Below, piece after piece: positions 39,755 through 50,008 of a stretch of DNA of 64,000 nt. Source of the DNA: Flammeovirgaceae bacterium (GTDB lineage Bacteria > Bacteroidota > Bacteroidia > Cytophagales > Cyclobacteriaceae); NCBI GenBank assembly GCA_016709845.1, contig JADJMA010000002.1, positions 323,501 through 387,500 of the forward strand, in the 5' to 3' direction. A program made the translations under genes and the position numbers. Within the stretch, counting starts at the first letter, position 1. Each line of letters starts with the position of its first letter. A model generated the notes under the pieces. The model did not search any database. It was given only the letters and a program-made list of their open reading frames with translations, and had not been told where the DNA came from.

Positions 39755-40087
39755 ATGATCACATTAGATGACTTTAATAAAATTGATTTAAGAACTGGCA
39801 CCATTTTGAGGGCTGAACCCTTCCCTGAGGCTAGAAAACCAGCTTTTAAGCTTTGGATCGACTTTGGGCCAGAATTAGGGGTGCTTAAATCCAGTGCTCA
39901 AATAACCGATTTATACACGCTGGAGTCGTTAATTGGACGACAAATAATAGCCGTAGTAAATTTTCAACCCCGACAAATAGCTAATTTCATTTCCGAAGTA
40001 TTGGTCACGGGGTTTCCTGACGAAAATAAAAGGGTGGTATTAGGCTCAATTGATAAGCTAGTTCCTAACGGTTCAAGACTATTCTGA
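39755..40087 (+). CDS. tRNA-binding domain protein (CsaA-like)
   Basis: A 110-residue OB-fold protein. The core DLRTGTILRAEPFPEARKPAF and SSAQITDLYTLESLIGRQI matches the tRNA-binding domain found in CsaA and at the end of methionyl-tRNA synthetase. CsaA is thought to act as an export-related chaperone. I chose the ATG at 39755. Its stop is one base from the murF-alr start. Confidence 0.88.
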   Translation: MITLDDFNKIDLRTGTILRAEPFPEARKPAFKLWIDFGPELGVLKSSAQITDLYTLESLIGRQIIAVVNFQPRQIANFISEVLVTGFPDENKRVVLGSIDKLVPNGSRLF

Positions 40088-40088
40088 C

Positions 40089-42531
40089 ATGATTCTTTTC
40101 TCATCATTAGCATCCATTTGCAACGGAAAGATTCTTCAACAGAATCGAGAAAGAGAAATCCGAGATCTACTGATTGACAGTCGAAAAAAATTGCTCTCTG
40201 ATCAAACACTATTCTTTGCGATTTCTGGGGAGCGTCATGACGGGCATCAATTTATTCCGGACCTGTACGCTGCGGGTATTCGTCAGTTTGTTGTTGAGCG
40301 ATCTGTGTCTATTGATCAATATCCGGAAGCTAATATTCTTTTAGTTGATTCATCGTGCATAGCGTTACAAGCACTTGCCGAAGCACATCGAAAAAATTTT
40401 TCCTTGCCCGTTATCGGAATTACGGGCAGCAATGGTAAAACGATTATTAAGGAATGGATTTTCCAACTTCTGTCACCTGATTATAAAATTGTAAAAAATC
40501 CGGGAAGTTATAATTCGCAGGTTGGCGTGCCTCTATCGATATGGCAAATCCAAAAATCATCATCAGCTGGGAGTTTTTTGAAGCCGGCATCTCCGTCCAG
40601 GCGAAATGGAACGATTAGCAAAAATTATCAGGCCAACCCTTGGAATATTTAGCAATCTTGGAAGTGCGCATGACGAGGGGTTTACTAGCCTTGAAGAAAA
40701 GGTTCGGGAAAAACTAAAGCTCTTCCATGAAGTTGAAGCCCTTATCTATTGTTCTGACTATGGTCTCTTAAAATCAGAAATTCAACATCTAAAGATTCCC
40801 TCCATTTCATGGGGCTTCAAAGCTGGAGGCAATTATTTGGTACAGCAACAGGAAAATAAAATCACCTTACAAGGCAAGAAAGAAGAATTCAACTTTGTGC
40901 TTCCGTTTACAGATAAGGCATCGGTAGAAAATGCACTCCATGGCATTTTCCTTATGCTGCATCTTAAATATTCTCCTTCTTTAATTCAAGAGCGGGTTAC
41001 TGTGTTGCAATCCGTTCCCATGCGTCTGGAATTGAAGCAAGGGATTAATAATTGCCAGGTTATCGATGATAGTTATAACAACGACTTGGGCGGCTTGCAG
41101 ATCAGTCTTGATTTTTTAGGTGGACTTCAAAAAAAGAAAAAGACTTTAATTCTTTCTGATATTTTACAAACCGGATTAGAGGACTCTGAATTAGTTTCAA
41201 AAATCCAGGAAATGATTACCCGGAGTGGTGTTCAACAACTGATTGCGATAGGCCCTGTATTAAGCAAGCACCGTACACAGTTCTTGTCGAAGGAAATAAA
41301 ATCAAGGTTTTATGAAACCACGGCCGAAGCACTGACTAAAATCTCGTGGGAGGAATTTAATCGCGAAATCATTTTGATTAAAGGAGCCCGGATTTTTCAA
41401 TTCGAAAGAATTGTGGCTCGCCTTCAGCGCAGAGTACATGGTACGCGCATGGAAATTGACCTGAATAAGATGGCGCACAACCTGAATTTTTTTAAGTCAA
41501 GATTAAATTCTGGCGTTAAGGTAATGGTTATGGTAAAGGCTTTTGCCTATGGCAGCGGCAGCGAGGAAGTTGCTAATCTGCTTCAATTTCATAGGGTTGA
41601 TTACCTCGGGGTTGCTTACACTGATGAAGGTGTTGATCTGAGAAAAAATCAGATCAGTCTTCCTATTATGGTGATGAATCCCACAGAAGAAAGCTTTCCA
41701 TTACTTCTGGCTAATCGATTAGAGCCTACTGTGTATAGCATGGGGTTACTCAAATCGCTAATAGAATTTTTGCAAGGCCAACCCTGTGCAGTTCATCTCG
41801 AAATAGAAACGGGTATGCATCGACTCGGGCTTGAAGACAATAATCTGGATGAAATCATTGGCTTGCTTAAAGCAAATCCAAACATTTCAGTAGCAAGTAT
41901 TTTTTCGCATCTGGCTGGGGCCGATGAATCAAAACATGACACTTATTCGCAAGTGCAATTTGAATTGTATCAAACCGCTTATGAGAAAATAGCCGATGCA
42001 TTGAGAATTAAACCAATACGACATATTCTTAACTCACCTGGAATTCTGCGATTACCCCATCTCCAAATGGATATGGTTCGTTTGGGTATTGGTTTATATG
42101 GTGTAAATCCTACCACCGATTCAATTGATCAATTACAACCTGTTGCTACTTTAAAAACCGTTATCTCACAAATAAAAAAATTAAAGGCAGGCGAATCGGT
42201 TGGCTATGGCCGATGGGGCCAACCTGATGGCGATATGACATTAGCAACCATTGCAATAGGCTATGCCGATGGGTTTAGCAGAAGTTTCAGCAGGGGAATT
42301 GGCCAAGTTATAGTTGCTGGTAAGCGCGCACCTGTAGTTGGCAATGTTTGTATGGATATGACGATGATTGATATTACCGGAATTAATGCTCATGAAGGAG
42401 ATGAAGTTATTATTTTCGGTGAAGGCATGCCTATTCAAGAAGTTGCGGCCAACATAAATACTATTCCCTACGAAATTCTTACTAATACGAGTGAACGGGT
42501 TAAGCGGGTTTTCTTTGCTGGTAGCTATTAA
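40089..42531 (+). CDS. MurF-alanine racemase fusion, frameshifted
   Basis: A bifunctional enzyme of about 814 residues. The N-terminal half is UDP-MurNAc-tripeptide:D-Ala-D-Ala ligase (ATP loop GITGSNGKTIIKEW) and the C-terminal half is a PLP alanine racemase (VMVKAFAYGSGS, where Lys binds PLP). This fusion is characteristic of Bacteroidota and links D-Ala supply to its use in peptidoglycan. Three indels lie in a 55-base stretch: a missing A at 40552-40556, an extra T at 40574-40579 and a missing G near 40602. Restored text reads HHQLGVFEAGISVQ and AEMERLAKIIRPTLG. It is probably essential. Confidence 0.93.
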
Positions 42532-42538
42532 CAGATTG

Positions 42539-42688
42539 TTAATCCAAGGCATTTATTGTAACCCAATACCGATAGGCTACCATAGCCTTTTCAATTTTAG
42601 AAAGTCGGGTTATATCGCGTTGACTAAACCGCGGCATGATTACTTTGTTAATTTTGGCAAGTATTTTAAACAGATTCTTTTTCATCAT
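42539..42688 (-). CDS. Small basic protein (49 aa)
   Basis: A short frame from ATG 42688 (a second ATG follows at once) to TAA 42539. It is a basic amphipathic protein: LFKILAKINKVIMPRFSQRD then LSKIEKAMVAYRYWVTINALD. This pattern recurs in Bacteroidota small proteins, some of which are loosely annotated as SsrA-binding-like. It follows another small gene with a 9-base gap. It overlaps nothing and converges on murF-alr. Confidence 0.62.
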   Translation of the reverse strand: MMKKNLFKILAKINKVIMPRFSQRDITRLSKIEKAMVAYRYWVTINALD

Positions 42689-42697
42689 TTTTTTTAA

Positions 42698-42844
42698 TCA
42701 ACCACAACCCAGATTTTTCTTTAAGTTAATTTTCGGCAGTCCGCCAAAATCGAATCGATCTTCCTGATCATTCGACTCAATAGGTTTAGGTTGTTTGTTG
42801 GCATTTTTACCCTTATCAGGTTTTTCCTTTTTCTTTTTCACCAT
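42698..42844 (-). CDS. Small Lys-rich protein with a GLPxxxLKKNLGCG tail (48 aa)
   Basis: A short frame from ATG 42844 to TGA 42698. The N-terminus is Lys-rich (MVKKKKEKPDKGKN) and the C-terminus reads DFGGLPKINLKKNLGCG, a tail I associate with small conserved proteins of Cytophagales. It sits just upstream of the other small gene, and the two are probably cotranscribed. The role is unknown. Confidence 0.6.
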   Translation of the reverse strand: MVKKKKEKPDKGKNANKQPKPIESNDQEDRFDFGGLPKINLKKNLGCG

Positions 42845-42915
42845 CGAAGATAATCATTGTTTGGCACCCCCTGTAAAACTATATTCGCGTTGTTTAAAAT
42901 TAATCTAAATAAGAA

Positions 42916-43146
42916 GTGGGGGCCAAAAAAAGTGTTGCAAATATGAAACCAGGGGAAACGGCAGTTATTTCCGAATTCCTGGATGAAAATTTGTCAACCA
43001 AACTTTTGGAAATGGGCTTTTTACCAGGAACAGCCGTACGCTTCAATTTCACTGCCCCCTTGGGAGATCCCGTGTGTGTCAGTGTTTCTGGTTACGACCT
43101 TTCCTTAAGACTCGAGGAAGCTTATACGATCGTGATACTTAACTAA
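42916..43146 (+). CDS. feoA: Ferrous iron transport protein A
   Basis: A 76-residue SH3-like protein that supports FeoB. MKPGETAVISEF, LLEMGFLPGTAVRF and VSGYDLSLRLEEAYTIVI are typical. The GTG at 42916 is used; an ATG at 42943 is possible. The stop overlaps the feoB ATG (TAATG). Confidence 0.92.
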   Translation: MGAKKSVANMKPGETAVISEFLDENLSTKLLEMGFLPGTAVRFNFTAPLGDPVCVSVSGYDLSLRLEEAYTIVILN

Positions 43147-45266
43147 TGGCTGTGGCTGTCGATAAGAAGTTGAAAATTGCCCTTGCGGGGAAGCCAAATT
43201 CTGGAAAATCTTCTCTGTTCAATAAACTAACCGGCCTTAACCAAAAGATCGGAAATTTCCCTGGTATTACGGTAGATAAGCGAACCGGAATTTGTCAACT
43301 CAATACTCAAACCGTTGCCGAAATAATTGATCTCCCAGGAATTTACAGTCTCTATCCTCGTACGTTAGATGAAAAGGTTGTTGCTGAGGTTTTTGCCGAT
43401 CAAAGGGGACCGTTCTATCCTGATTGTGTTGTGTTGGTAGCAGACGCAACCAATTTAAAAAACTGCATGTTGTTGCTCACCCAGCTTATTGATTTGAAGC
43501 TCCCCATTGTGCTGGCCTTAAACATGATGGACCTGGCCGCTAAATCCGGGCAAAGTATAGACATACAAGAGCTTTCCATTTCGTTGGATTTACCTGTCGT
43601 AATGGTTAATGCTCGTACAGGCCAAGGTATTGATGATTTAAAAGAAGTTTTATCCAAGCCTGTTAATCCATCAAAAAAGCTCATCTACAAAATAGATGCG
43701 GAAATCAAATCGCTCGTCTCAACCATTAAAAATAAATTTAATCTATCTACAGAATACGAGGCCTACCAGTATTTACAACAGACAGACAATTTGGTCTTTC
43801 TAAGCGCCCAAGACCGAGCGTATATCTTTGAACAGGCCGAAAGAGAGAAATTCTTTCCTCACAAATACCAGGGAGCCGAAACCGTAATGCGTTATGGATT
43901 CATTCAGGATTTATTAAACCGGGTCATTCTTAAAACATCTGATCCCGAATGGAAAAAGTTTTCCTATCGGATCGATCGGGTTCTAACGCATAAGGTTTGG
44001 GGCTACCTCATTTTCTTTTCCGTGCTCTTTCTGATTTTTCAATCCATTTTTGCCTGGGCACAAATTCCCATGGATTTTATTGATAGTACGTTTGCGAAAT
44101 TGAGCCATACCCTCGATGAGATTTTTCCGAAGGGGCCCTTCTTTGATCTGATTACGCAAGGGGTTATACCGGGCATTGGTGGTATTTTAATTTTCATTCC
44201 ACAGATTGCCATTCTCTTTGCCTGTATTTCAATACTTGAAGAAAGTGGATACATGGCGCGCGTAGTTTTTCTAATGGATAAGATCATGCGCAAGTTTGGA
44301 CTAAGCGGTAAGAGTGTAGTGCCTTTGATTTCAGGAATGGCTTGTGCTATCCCGGCTATTATGGCAACACGCACGATCGAAAACTGGAAGGAACGGGTAA
44401 TTACAATTTTTGTAACTCCCTTTATGAGTTGCTCAGCACGCCTTCCGGTATTTACTATTCTCGTGGCACTAGTTATACCTGAAGACAAACTGTTCGGTTT
44501 TTTTAACTATCAGGGTTTAGTGCTCATGGGCTTGTATTTACTTGGTTTCTTTGCCGCCATTCTATCTGCCTTCGTTTTAAAATTTATCATTAAAACAAAA
44601 GAACGTAGTTATCTCATTATGGAGATGCCAACCTACCGTAAGCCAAAATGGACCAATGTCGGTTATACTATTGTTGAAAAAACAAAGTCGTTTGTGTTTG
44701 AGGCGGGGAAGATTATTCTTGCTATCTCCGTTATTCTATGGGTGCTTGCCAGTTATGGACCTAGCGATAAAATGAAAAGAGCGGAAGAGGTTGTGCGCAA
44801 AGAGTCATCCGAAAAAAACCTGACTGACAATGAATTGAAAAGTAAAGTAGCCGCTTATAAGCTTGAACATTCTTACGCCGGTATTATCGGCAAGGCTCTT
44901 GAACCAGCCATAAAGCCGCTTGGCTATGACTGGAAAATTGGAATTGCCTTGGTTACTTCATTTGCTGCCAGAGAAGTTTTCGTTAGCACCATAGCGACCA
45001 TTTACAGTTTAGGGAGCACCGATGATGAACAAACTATTAAAGGAAGGTTGAAGTCTGAAATTAATCCCGAAACCGGTGGACCCCGCTATACACCGGCTGT
45101 AGGACTTTCTTTACTCGTATTCTATACCTTAGCGATGCAGTGCATGAGTACCTTGGCTGTAGTTAAGCGCGAGACAAAAGGGTGGAAGTGGCCACTCATG
45201 CAGCTCGCGTACATGACGGTTGTCGCCTATCTTGCCGCGCTCATAGTTTTTAAAATATTCTCCTAA
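43146..45266 (+). CDS. feoB: Ferrous iron transporter B
   Basis: FeoB takes up Fe2+ across the inner membrane. It has 706 residues and is intact. An N-terminal G domain carries G1 (GKPNSGKSS), the G3 region (DLPGIYSL) and G4 (NMMD), followed by a membrane domain with two Gate motifs, including SGMACAIPAIMATRTI. It is translationally coupled to feoA. No feoC is visible. Confidence 0.96.
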   Translation: MAVAVDKKLKIALAGKPNSGKSSLFNKLTGLNQKIGNFPGITVDKRTGICQLNTQTVAEIIDLPGIYSLYPRTLDEKVVAEVFADQRGPFYPDCVVLVADATNLKNCMLLLTQLIDLKLPIVLALNMMDLAAKSGQSIDIQELSISLDLPVVMVNARTGQGIDDLKEVLSKPVNPSKKLIYKIDAEIKSLVSTIKNKFNLSTEYEAYQYLQQTDNLVFLSAQDRAYIFEQAEREKFFPHKYQGAETVMRYGFIQDLLNRVILKTSDPEWKKFSYRIDRVLTHKVWGYLIFFSVLFLIFQSIFAWAQIPMDFIDSTFAKLSHTLDEIFPKGPFFDLITQGVIPGIGGILIFIPQIAILFACISILEESGYMARVVFLMDKIMRKFGLSGKSVVPLISGMACAIPAIMATRTIENWKERVITIFVTPFMSCSARLPVFTILVALVIPEDKLFGFFNYQGLVLMGLYLLGFFAAILSAFVLKFIIKTKERSYLIMEMPTYRKPKWTNVGYTIVEKTKSFVFEAGKIILAISVILWVLASYGPSDKMKRAEEVVRKESSEKNLTDNELKSKVAAYKLEHSYAGIIGKALEPAIKPLGYDWKIGIALVTSFAAREVFVSTIATIYSLGSTDDEQTIKGRLKSEINPETGGPRYTPAVGLSLLVFYTLAMQCMSTLAVVKRETKGWKWPLMQLAYMTVVAYLAALIVFKIFS

Positions 45267-45333
45267 CTTAATCTCTCTTAATACTTTGTCCGAATCGTCT
45301 CATTCTCATTATATTTAGAAAATATTTTTTCAA

Positions 45334-45723
45334 ATGAGTGCAAATGCTTCCCGGAATTCTCAGCTAGGGCTACTTTATCTCTCGCATTTATTGATTGGTG
45401 CTGATGGATCAATTGACGAAAAAGAATTTCAGGCGTTATCAAAAATTAAGAATAAAGAATCAGTTTCTGATTCTTTATTTAAAGAATTTGAATTGGCCGT
45501 TACTGGAAAAGACGAACGCGATATTTATAAAGCCGGTATGGAATTAATTAATTCATGCACCGATGAGGAAAAACTTAATTCCTTTGTCCATCTCTACAAA
45601 TTATCTGAGATCGATGGAAGAGTACATGTTAAAGAGATTAGGCTTTTACTTTATACCATAAAAAATGCGAAGATAGAATTCAATGAAGTTGTCGCCCGGG
45701 CGAAGGCTTTAACGGATTATTAA
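45334..45723 (+). CDS. TerB-like domain protein
   Basis: A 129-residue all-helical protein. The pattern LLYLSHLLIGADGSIDEKEFQAL followed by LYKLSEIDGRVHVKEIRLL is the two-fold acidic-loop repeat of TerB-like domains, which bind metal or phospholipid-associated partners. It lies between feoB and purK. Its function is unknown. The gene is intact. Confidence 0.75.
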   Translation: MSANASRNSQLGLLYLSHLLIGADGSIDEKEFQALSKIKNKESVSDSLFKEFELAVTGKDERDIYKAGMELINSCTDEEKLNSFVHLYKLSEIDGRVHVKEIRLLLYTIKNAKIEFNEVVARAKALTDY

Positions 45724-45764
45724 AAAAAGATTCTGCCTACCTTCGCGCAAAACTCAAATTGCCC

Positions 45765-46904
45765 ATGGCAGATACATTCTACCAAAACTTTACACTCGGC
45801 ATACTAGGTGGTGGCCAGTTGGGTCGTATGCTACTTCAGTCTGGTATCGATCTGAATCTTAACTTTCGCGTTCTTGATCCTGATCCTCACGCTCCTTGTT
45901 CAAAGTTAACTGACTTTACCTGTGGCAAATTAACTGACTATCAAACCGTATTTGATTTTGGACAGGCCTGTGATCTGATCACCATAGAAATTGAAAATGT
46001 AAACACGCAGGCACTTGCTGATCTGGGAAAAGCTGGGAAAAAGGTATTTCCACAGCCGGAAATCATTGAACTTATTCAAGATAAACGGAAACAAAAAAAG
46101 TTCTTCGAGTCTCATGCCATTCCAACTGCCGAATTTATACTTGTCGAAAGCAGAGAAGAGATATTCAATCACAAAACATTTTTACCTGCTGTAAATAAAT
46201 TAGGCCGGGAAGGATACGATGGCCGTGGCGTTCAAATGCTTCGCACAGAAGGCGATCTCTTAAAAGCATTTGATGCCCCGGGTTTATTGGAAAAATTGAT
46301 TGATTTCGAAAAAGAGATTTCGGTTATCGTTTCACGCAATCAAAAAGGTGAGGTGGCTTCCTACCCGGCCGTTGAAATGGTGTTTCATGCCGAGGCTAAT
46401 CTTGTTGAATATCTCTTTTCTCCGGCTCAAATAAGGCAACCCCTCGCAACAAAGGCCGATCAAATTGCCCGAACCGTTATCGAAAAGTTAGAGCTAGTTG
46501 GTCTGCTGGCAGTAGAAATGTTTGTAACTAAAGATGGACAGGTGCTTGTAAACGAAGTGGCCCCACGCCCTCACAACAGCGGTCATCAAACTATTGAGGC
46601 GAACGTAACCTCACAATATGAACAACATCTGAGAGCTATTTTAAATCTGTCGCCTGGCAGTACGACCATCATAAGCCCAAGTGCTATGGTTAATCTTTTG
46701 GGTGAAGAGGGCTATTCGGGATTAGCAACCTATGAAGGATTAGAAGAGGTACTCCGTTTAACAGGAACTCATGTTCACTTATATGGAAAAAAGTTAACCA
46801 AGCCATTCAGAAAAATGGGACATGTAACCATTGTTGATCCCGATCTGGAAAGTTTGAAAAAGAAAACCAACTTTGTAAAACAGACACTAAAAGTAAAAGC
46901 ATGA
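45765..46904 (+). CDS. purK: 5-(carboxyamino)imidazole ribonucleotide synthase
   Basis: PurK converts AIR, bicarbonate and ATP to N5-CAIR in purine synthesis. It has about 379 residues and is intact. ILGGGQLGRMLLQSG, the ATP-grasp text NKLGREGYDGRGVQ and EVAPRPHNSGHQTIEA are diagnostic. The ATG at 45765 is preferred over a TTG two codons upstream. It overlaps purE by 4 bases (ATGA). Confidence 0.96.
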   Translation: MADTFYQNFTLGILGGGQLGRMLLQSGIDLNLNFRVLDPDPHAPCSKLTDFTCGKLTDYQTVFDFGQACDLITIEIENVNTQALADLGKAGKKVFPQPEIIELIQDKRKQKKFFESHAIPTAEFILVESREEIFNHKTFLPAVNKLGREGYDGRGVQMLRTEGDLLKAFDAPGLLEKLIDFEKEISVIVSRNQKGEVASYPAVEMVFHAEANLVEYLFSPAQIRQPLATKADQIARTVIEKLELVGLLAVEMFVTKDGQVLVNEVAPRPHNSGHQTIEANVTSQYEQHLRAILNLSPGSTTIISPSAMVNLLGEEGYSGLATYEGLEEVLRLTGTHVHLYGKKLTKPFRKMGHVTIVDPDLESLKKKTNFVKQTLKVKA

Positions 46905-47413
46905 GCAAACCTTGGGTAGGAATTATTATGGGGAGTCAGTCAGATCTCAAAATAATGAAGGAGGCTGCGGAATTTTTAGAAGAATTAAGTATCCCTTTTG
47001 AATTGACTGTTGTGTCGGCTCACCGCACACCCCAGCGTATGGTCGATTACGCCTCTTCAGCCCGCACGCGTGGCCTAAAGGTAATTATTGCAGGGGCCGG
47101 AGGTGCTGCTCATTTGCCGGGCATGGTTGCTTCCCTCACCTCGCTTCCTGTTATAGGTGTTCCCATCAAGTCTTCCAACTCGATTGATGGTTGGGATTCT
47201 GTCTTGTCCATCTTGCAAATGCCTGCTGGGGTACCTGTGGCCACAGTCGCCTTGAATGGTTCAAAAAATGCGGGAATACTTGCCGCTCAAATACTAGGAT
47301 CAGAAAATAAAAACATCGCCAGAAAATTAGATTCCTTTAAAAAAGCCCTTCAAAAGAAAGTTGAGCTTTCCTTTCGATCAATAGAAAAGAAGGGCTGGAA
47401 GAACGTAGAATAA
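46901..47413 (+). CDS. purE: N5-carboxyaminoimidazole ribonucleotide mutase
   Basis: PurE shifts the carboxyl group of N5-CAIR to form CAIR, the step after PurK. It has 170 residues and is intact. IIMGSQSDLKIMKEAAEFL, VVSAHRTPQRM and AGAGGAAHLPGMVAS are family motifs. Translation is coupled to purK. Confidence 0.96.
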   Translation: MSKPWVGIIMGSQSDLKIMKEAAEFLEELSIPFELTVVSAHRTPQRMVDYASSARTRGLKVIIAGAGGAAHLPGMVASLTSLPVIGVPIKSSNSIDGWDSVLSILQMPAGVPVATVALNGSKNAGILAAQILGSENKNIARKLDSFKKALQKKVELSFRSIEKKGWKNVE

Positions 47414-47473
47414 GTTAAGACCGAATCGCAAAAAAAATTGTAATTTTCATTCGGTTAACACCGGCTTTACCTT

Positions 47474-48711
47474 ATGAATCCTGGAGAAAAAGGATGGCTT
47501 AAAGAATACTTAGATTTTCGCGAAGAGTTGCTGAAGGATCTCTCTTCCGAGAGCAAGCGCGCATCACATCCAGAGCACTCCTTATATCGAATCATTCAGC
47601 CCAGAGGATTGATGTATGGCCAACCTATAGGCACGCAGGATTTGCCCAATTCAGACTCCTGGGATGAAAAAGATCGAATGAAAATCTTATTGGCAGAAAG
47701 CCTCATTAGCTGTTCGCTGCTTTTTCATAACGGGCCTATAAACACGCCTGAGGAGCTCTCTAAAGTTATGATGAAGGCTCTTGAAAATATCGGTGGATTT
47801 TATAACACCATCTTTCCTGAACTTGCAACACCTTCTAAAACACTTTTTGGGCGTAGAAAATCGCCTCTGGAGGTGGCCGAAAAGATTCTGGATAAGAGAA
47901 TCGAATACACCGCTGAGTTTGACACTAACTTTTGGGTTCAGTTTTTTCATAACAGTTTATTGTTTCTAGACATCTTCATCTATGGGCAGTGGATACACAC
48001 CAGTGCCGATCGTATTGTGTCTGATTTTTTCAAATATGAGCGCGAAGAGCTGCGTTTTTCTGTGGTGAAGGTTATTGCCAGTGCTGCCCATGCTAACCTC
48101 ACTATTGAATATGAAGAGCGAAGACTTTTAGAGTTCTTCTTACAAAGCACAGACTTGCCTCAGGATAAAAAACGAGAAGCAAAAAAGATTTTTGATGAGG
48201 GTGTTTCGTTAGCTGAGATCAATCTACCGACTAACAATTCATGGATTCTAAAAAAATACTTTTTAGAGATTGCCATTCTAACCATTTGGGCTGATAAAAA
48301 GGTGGAAGATCTGGAACTTCAATTCCTAAAAGAACTTTGTACTCATTTAGGCTTTTCAGAAGATGACCTTGATAATAGCATGCTTGCCATTGAAGGTTTT
48401 GTTATCTGCAGAGCAAGCAAAACTACAATCAGGTAAGTGAACAATTTGTTGAGCGCATGGCTAAGATTACGAGCGCCAATAAAATCAGATTGTTAAAAGA
48501 GGTGAAGGAGAGCAAAGAGCTCATGGAGCTTTTGAGGAAGGCAAGAACCCATGAATTATCTGAATCTGAAAAACAGCAAATACAAGAGCTTCTTCTGTTG
48601 GCACTTAAGAGCCTGCCAACCTTTGTAATAATCTCGCTACCACAAAAGTTTCTAACCTTACCGCTGTTGCTTAAAATTTTGCCGGCTGATTTTTTTGCAG
48701 AAGTAGCTTAG
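47474..48711 (+). CDS. LETM1-related protein with TerB-like region, frameshifted
   Basis: A protein of about 412 residues. An all-helical N-terminal region includes a TerB-like stretch (AILTIWADKKVEDLELQFL), and the C-terminus has a LETM1-like segment (LKSLPTFVIISLPQKFLTLP). It matches what is annotated in Bacteroidota as LETM1-related biofilm-associated protein. One base is missing near 48411; restored text runs VILQSKQNYNQVSEQFVERM. It converges on the terC gene and overlaps it by 4 bases. Confidence 0.77.
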
Positions 48712-49721
48712 TCCTTTAGCTCATCGGATTCCTTATCCTTACGGGGAATCAAAACAGAAAACACGATAGACAAAGTTAGCGTAATCAGAATAACCACAAA
48801 CGAAACAGTAGGTGGCATATCGGTCAGTACTTTAGGAAGGAATTCTACTCCTTTACCAATTTCAAGAAGCATTTTTGCACCGATGAAAAATAGAATTATA
48901 GACAATCCCTTTTGGAGCAAATAGAATTTATCAATTACACCCGATAGCAAGAAGAACATAGCGCGCAGTCCCATCACAGCAAAAATATTAGATGTATAAA
49001 TGATGAATTCATTGGTCGTGATAGCGAAAGCAGCTGGAATGGAATCAACCGCAAAAATTAAATCCGTTGTTTCGATTAATATAATAACCAGAAAAAGCGG
49101 GGTAAACATAAACTTGCCATCTATGCGTACCAAGAATTTGCCTCCCATTTCATCTTTTGTAATGGGTAAATACTTACGACAAAATTTGAGAATTGGATTT
49201 TTCTCTGGATCAATTTTCTCGTCACTATCTTCAAAATAGATTTTGATGCCCGAGTAAATTAAGAAGACGCCAAAGATATATAGGATCCAATGGAATTGGT
49301 GAATTAGGATGGCCCCTACAAAAATGAATATCCCCCTGAAGAATACAGCTCCTAAGATTCCCCAAAACAGAACTTTATGAAAATACTCTTCCTTTACTTT
49401 AAAGAACTTTAAGATCAGGAGAATAACAAAGATATTATCAACTGAAAGCGCATATTCTGTCAGATAGGCGGAAAAATATTCAAAGGCTCCATCAGCCCCC
49501 CCGCTTTCTTTGTCAAAAGCATAAATAAGATACCCGAAAACGGTGCTAATAAATACCCAAAAAATAGATTGATAGAGCGCTGATTTGGTTGAGATCCGGT
49601 GGGCCGTTTTATTAAAAATGCCAAGATCTAATAGAAGAAATACAAAAATTACCAGTCCAAAAATGCCATACAGAAAAGACTCGTCACTGAGGTTATAACC
49701 AAACAACGTAAATAATAACAT
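48708..49721 (-). CDS. TerC family integral membrane protein
   Basis: A 337-residue protein with about nine membrane helices and the conserved acidic residues of the TerC family (EYALSVDNIFVILLILKFF, ETTDLIFAVDSIPAAFAIT). Relatives in other bacteria export manganese or load metals into exoenzymes; tellurite resistance is the historical name. It is intact. A TerB-like protein and a LETM1-related protein lie within 5 kb. Confidence 0.9.
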   Translation of the reverse strand: MLLFTLFGYNLSDESFLYGIFGLVIFVFLLLDLGIFNKTAHRISTKSALYQSIFWVFISTVFGYLIYAFDKESGGADGAFEYFSAYLTEYALSVDNIFVILLILKFFKVKEEYFHKVLFWGILGAVFFRGIFIFVGAILIHQFHWILYIFGVFLIYSGIKIYFEDSDEKIDPEKNPILKFCRKYLPITKDEMGGKFLVRIDGKFMFTPLFLVIILIETTDLIFAVDSIPAAFAITTNEFIIYTSNIFAVMGLRAMFFLLSGVIDKFYLLQKGLSIILFFIGAKMLLEIGKGVEFLPKVLTDMPPTVSFVVILITLTLSIVFSVLIPRKDKESDELKD

Positions 49722-50008
49722 GCCTTTTTCTGGGATTTGGGGTCATACGAGAGATAAGCCATGGCTAATAGATGCCATTATTTACCGCCCATAAGCGTCA
49801 AAGCTACAAATTAATTTTATTCCAAGAGCTCACCTAAAAAGGTTAATGCGAAGTTTTGAAAAAAGAAACCCAATCACCGTAAATCACAGGCAATTACTGC
49901 ATGTTCCTTGAATGAGTAAGTTCATCTCCTTGGCTTGGTGCCTGTTCAGGAGATCGATTAAAGGAAAAGTGACATTTTCCAGACAATTGGTATGCCTTCT
50001 GGCCAGTA

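Noticed and set aside
45334..49721. A tellurite resistance operon
   Set aside because: Only TerB-like and TerC family proteins are present; no terD or terE genes are seen, and the genes are not in one transcript.
49722..50008. Possible small protein ending in CSNC between terC and crtYcd
   Set aside because: A minus-strand frame contains about 40 codons of protein-like text but has no acceptable start, and the plus strand has an equally long 35-codon frame; neither is convincing.
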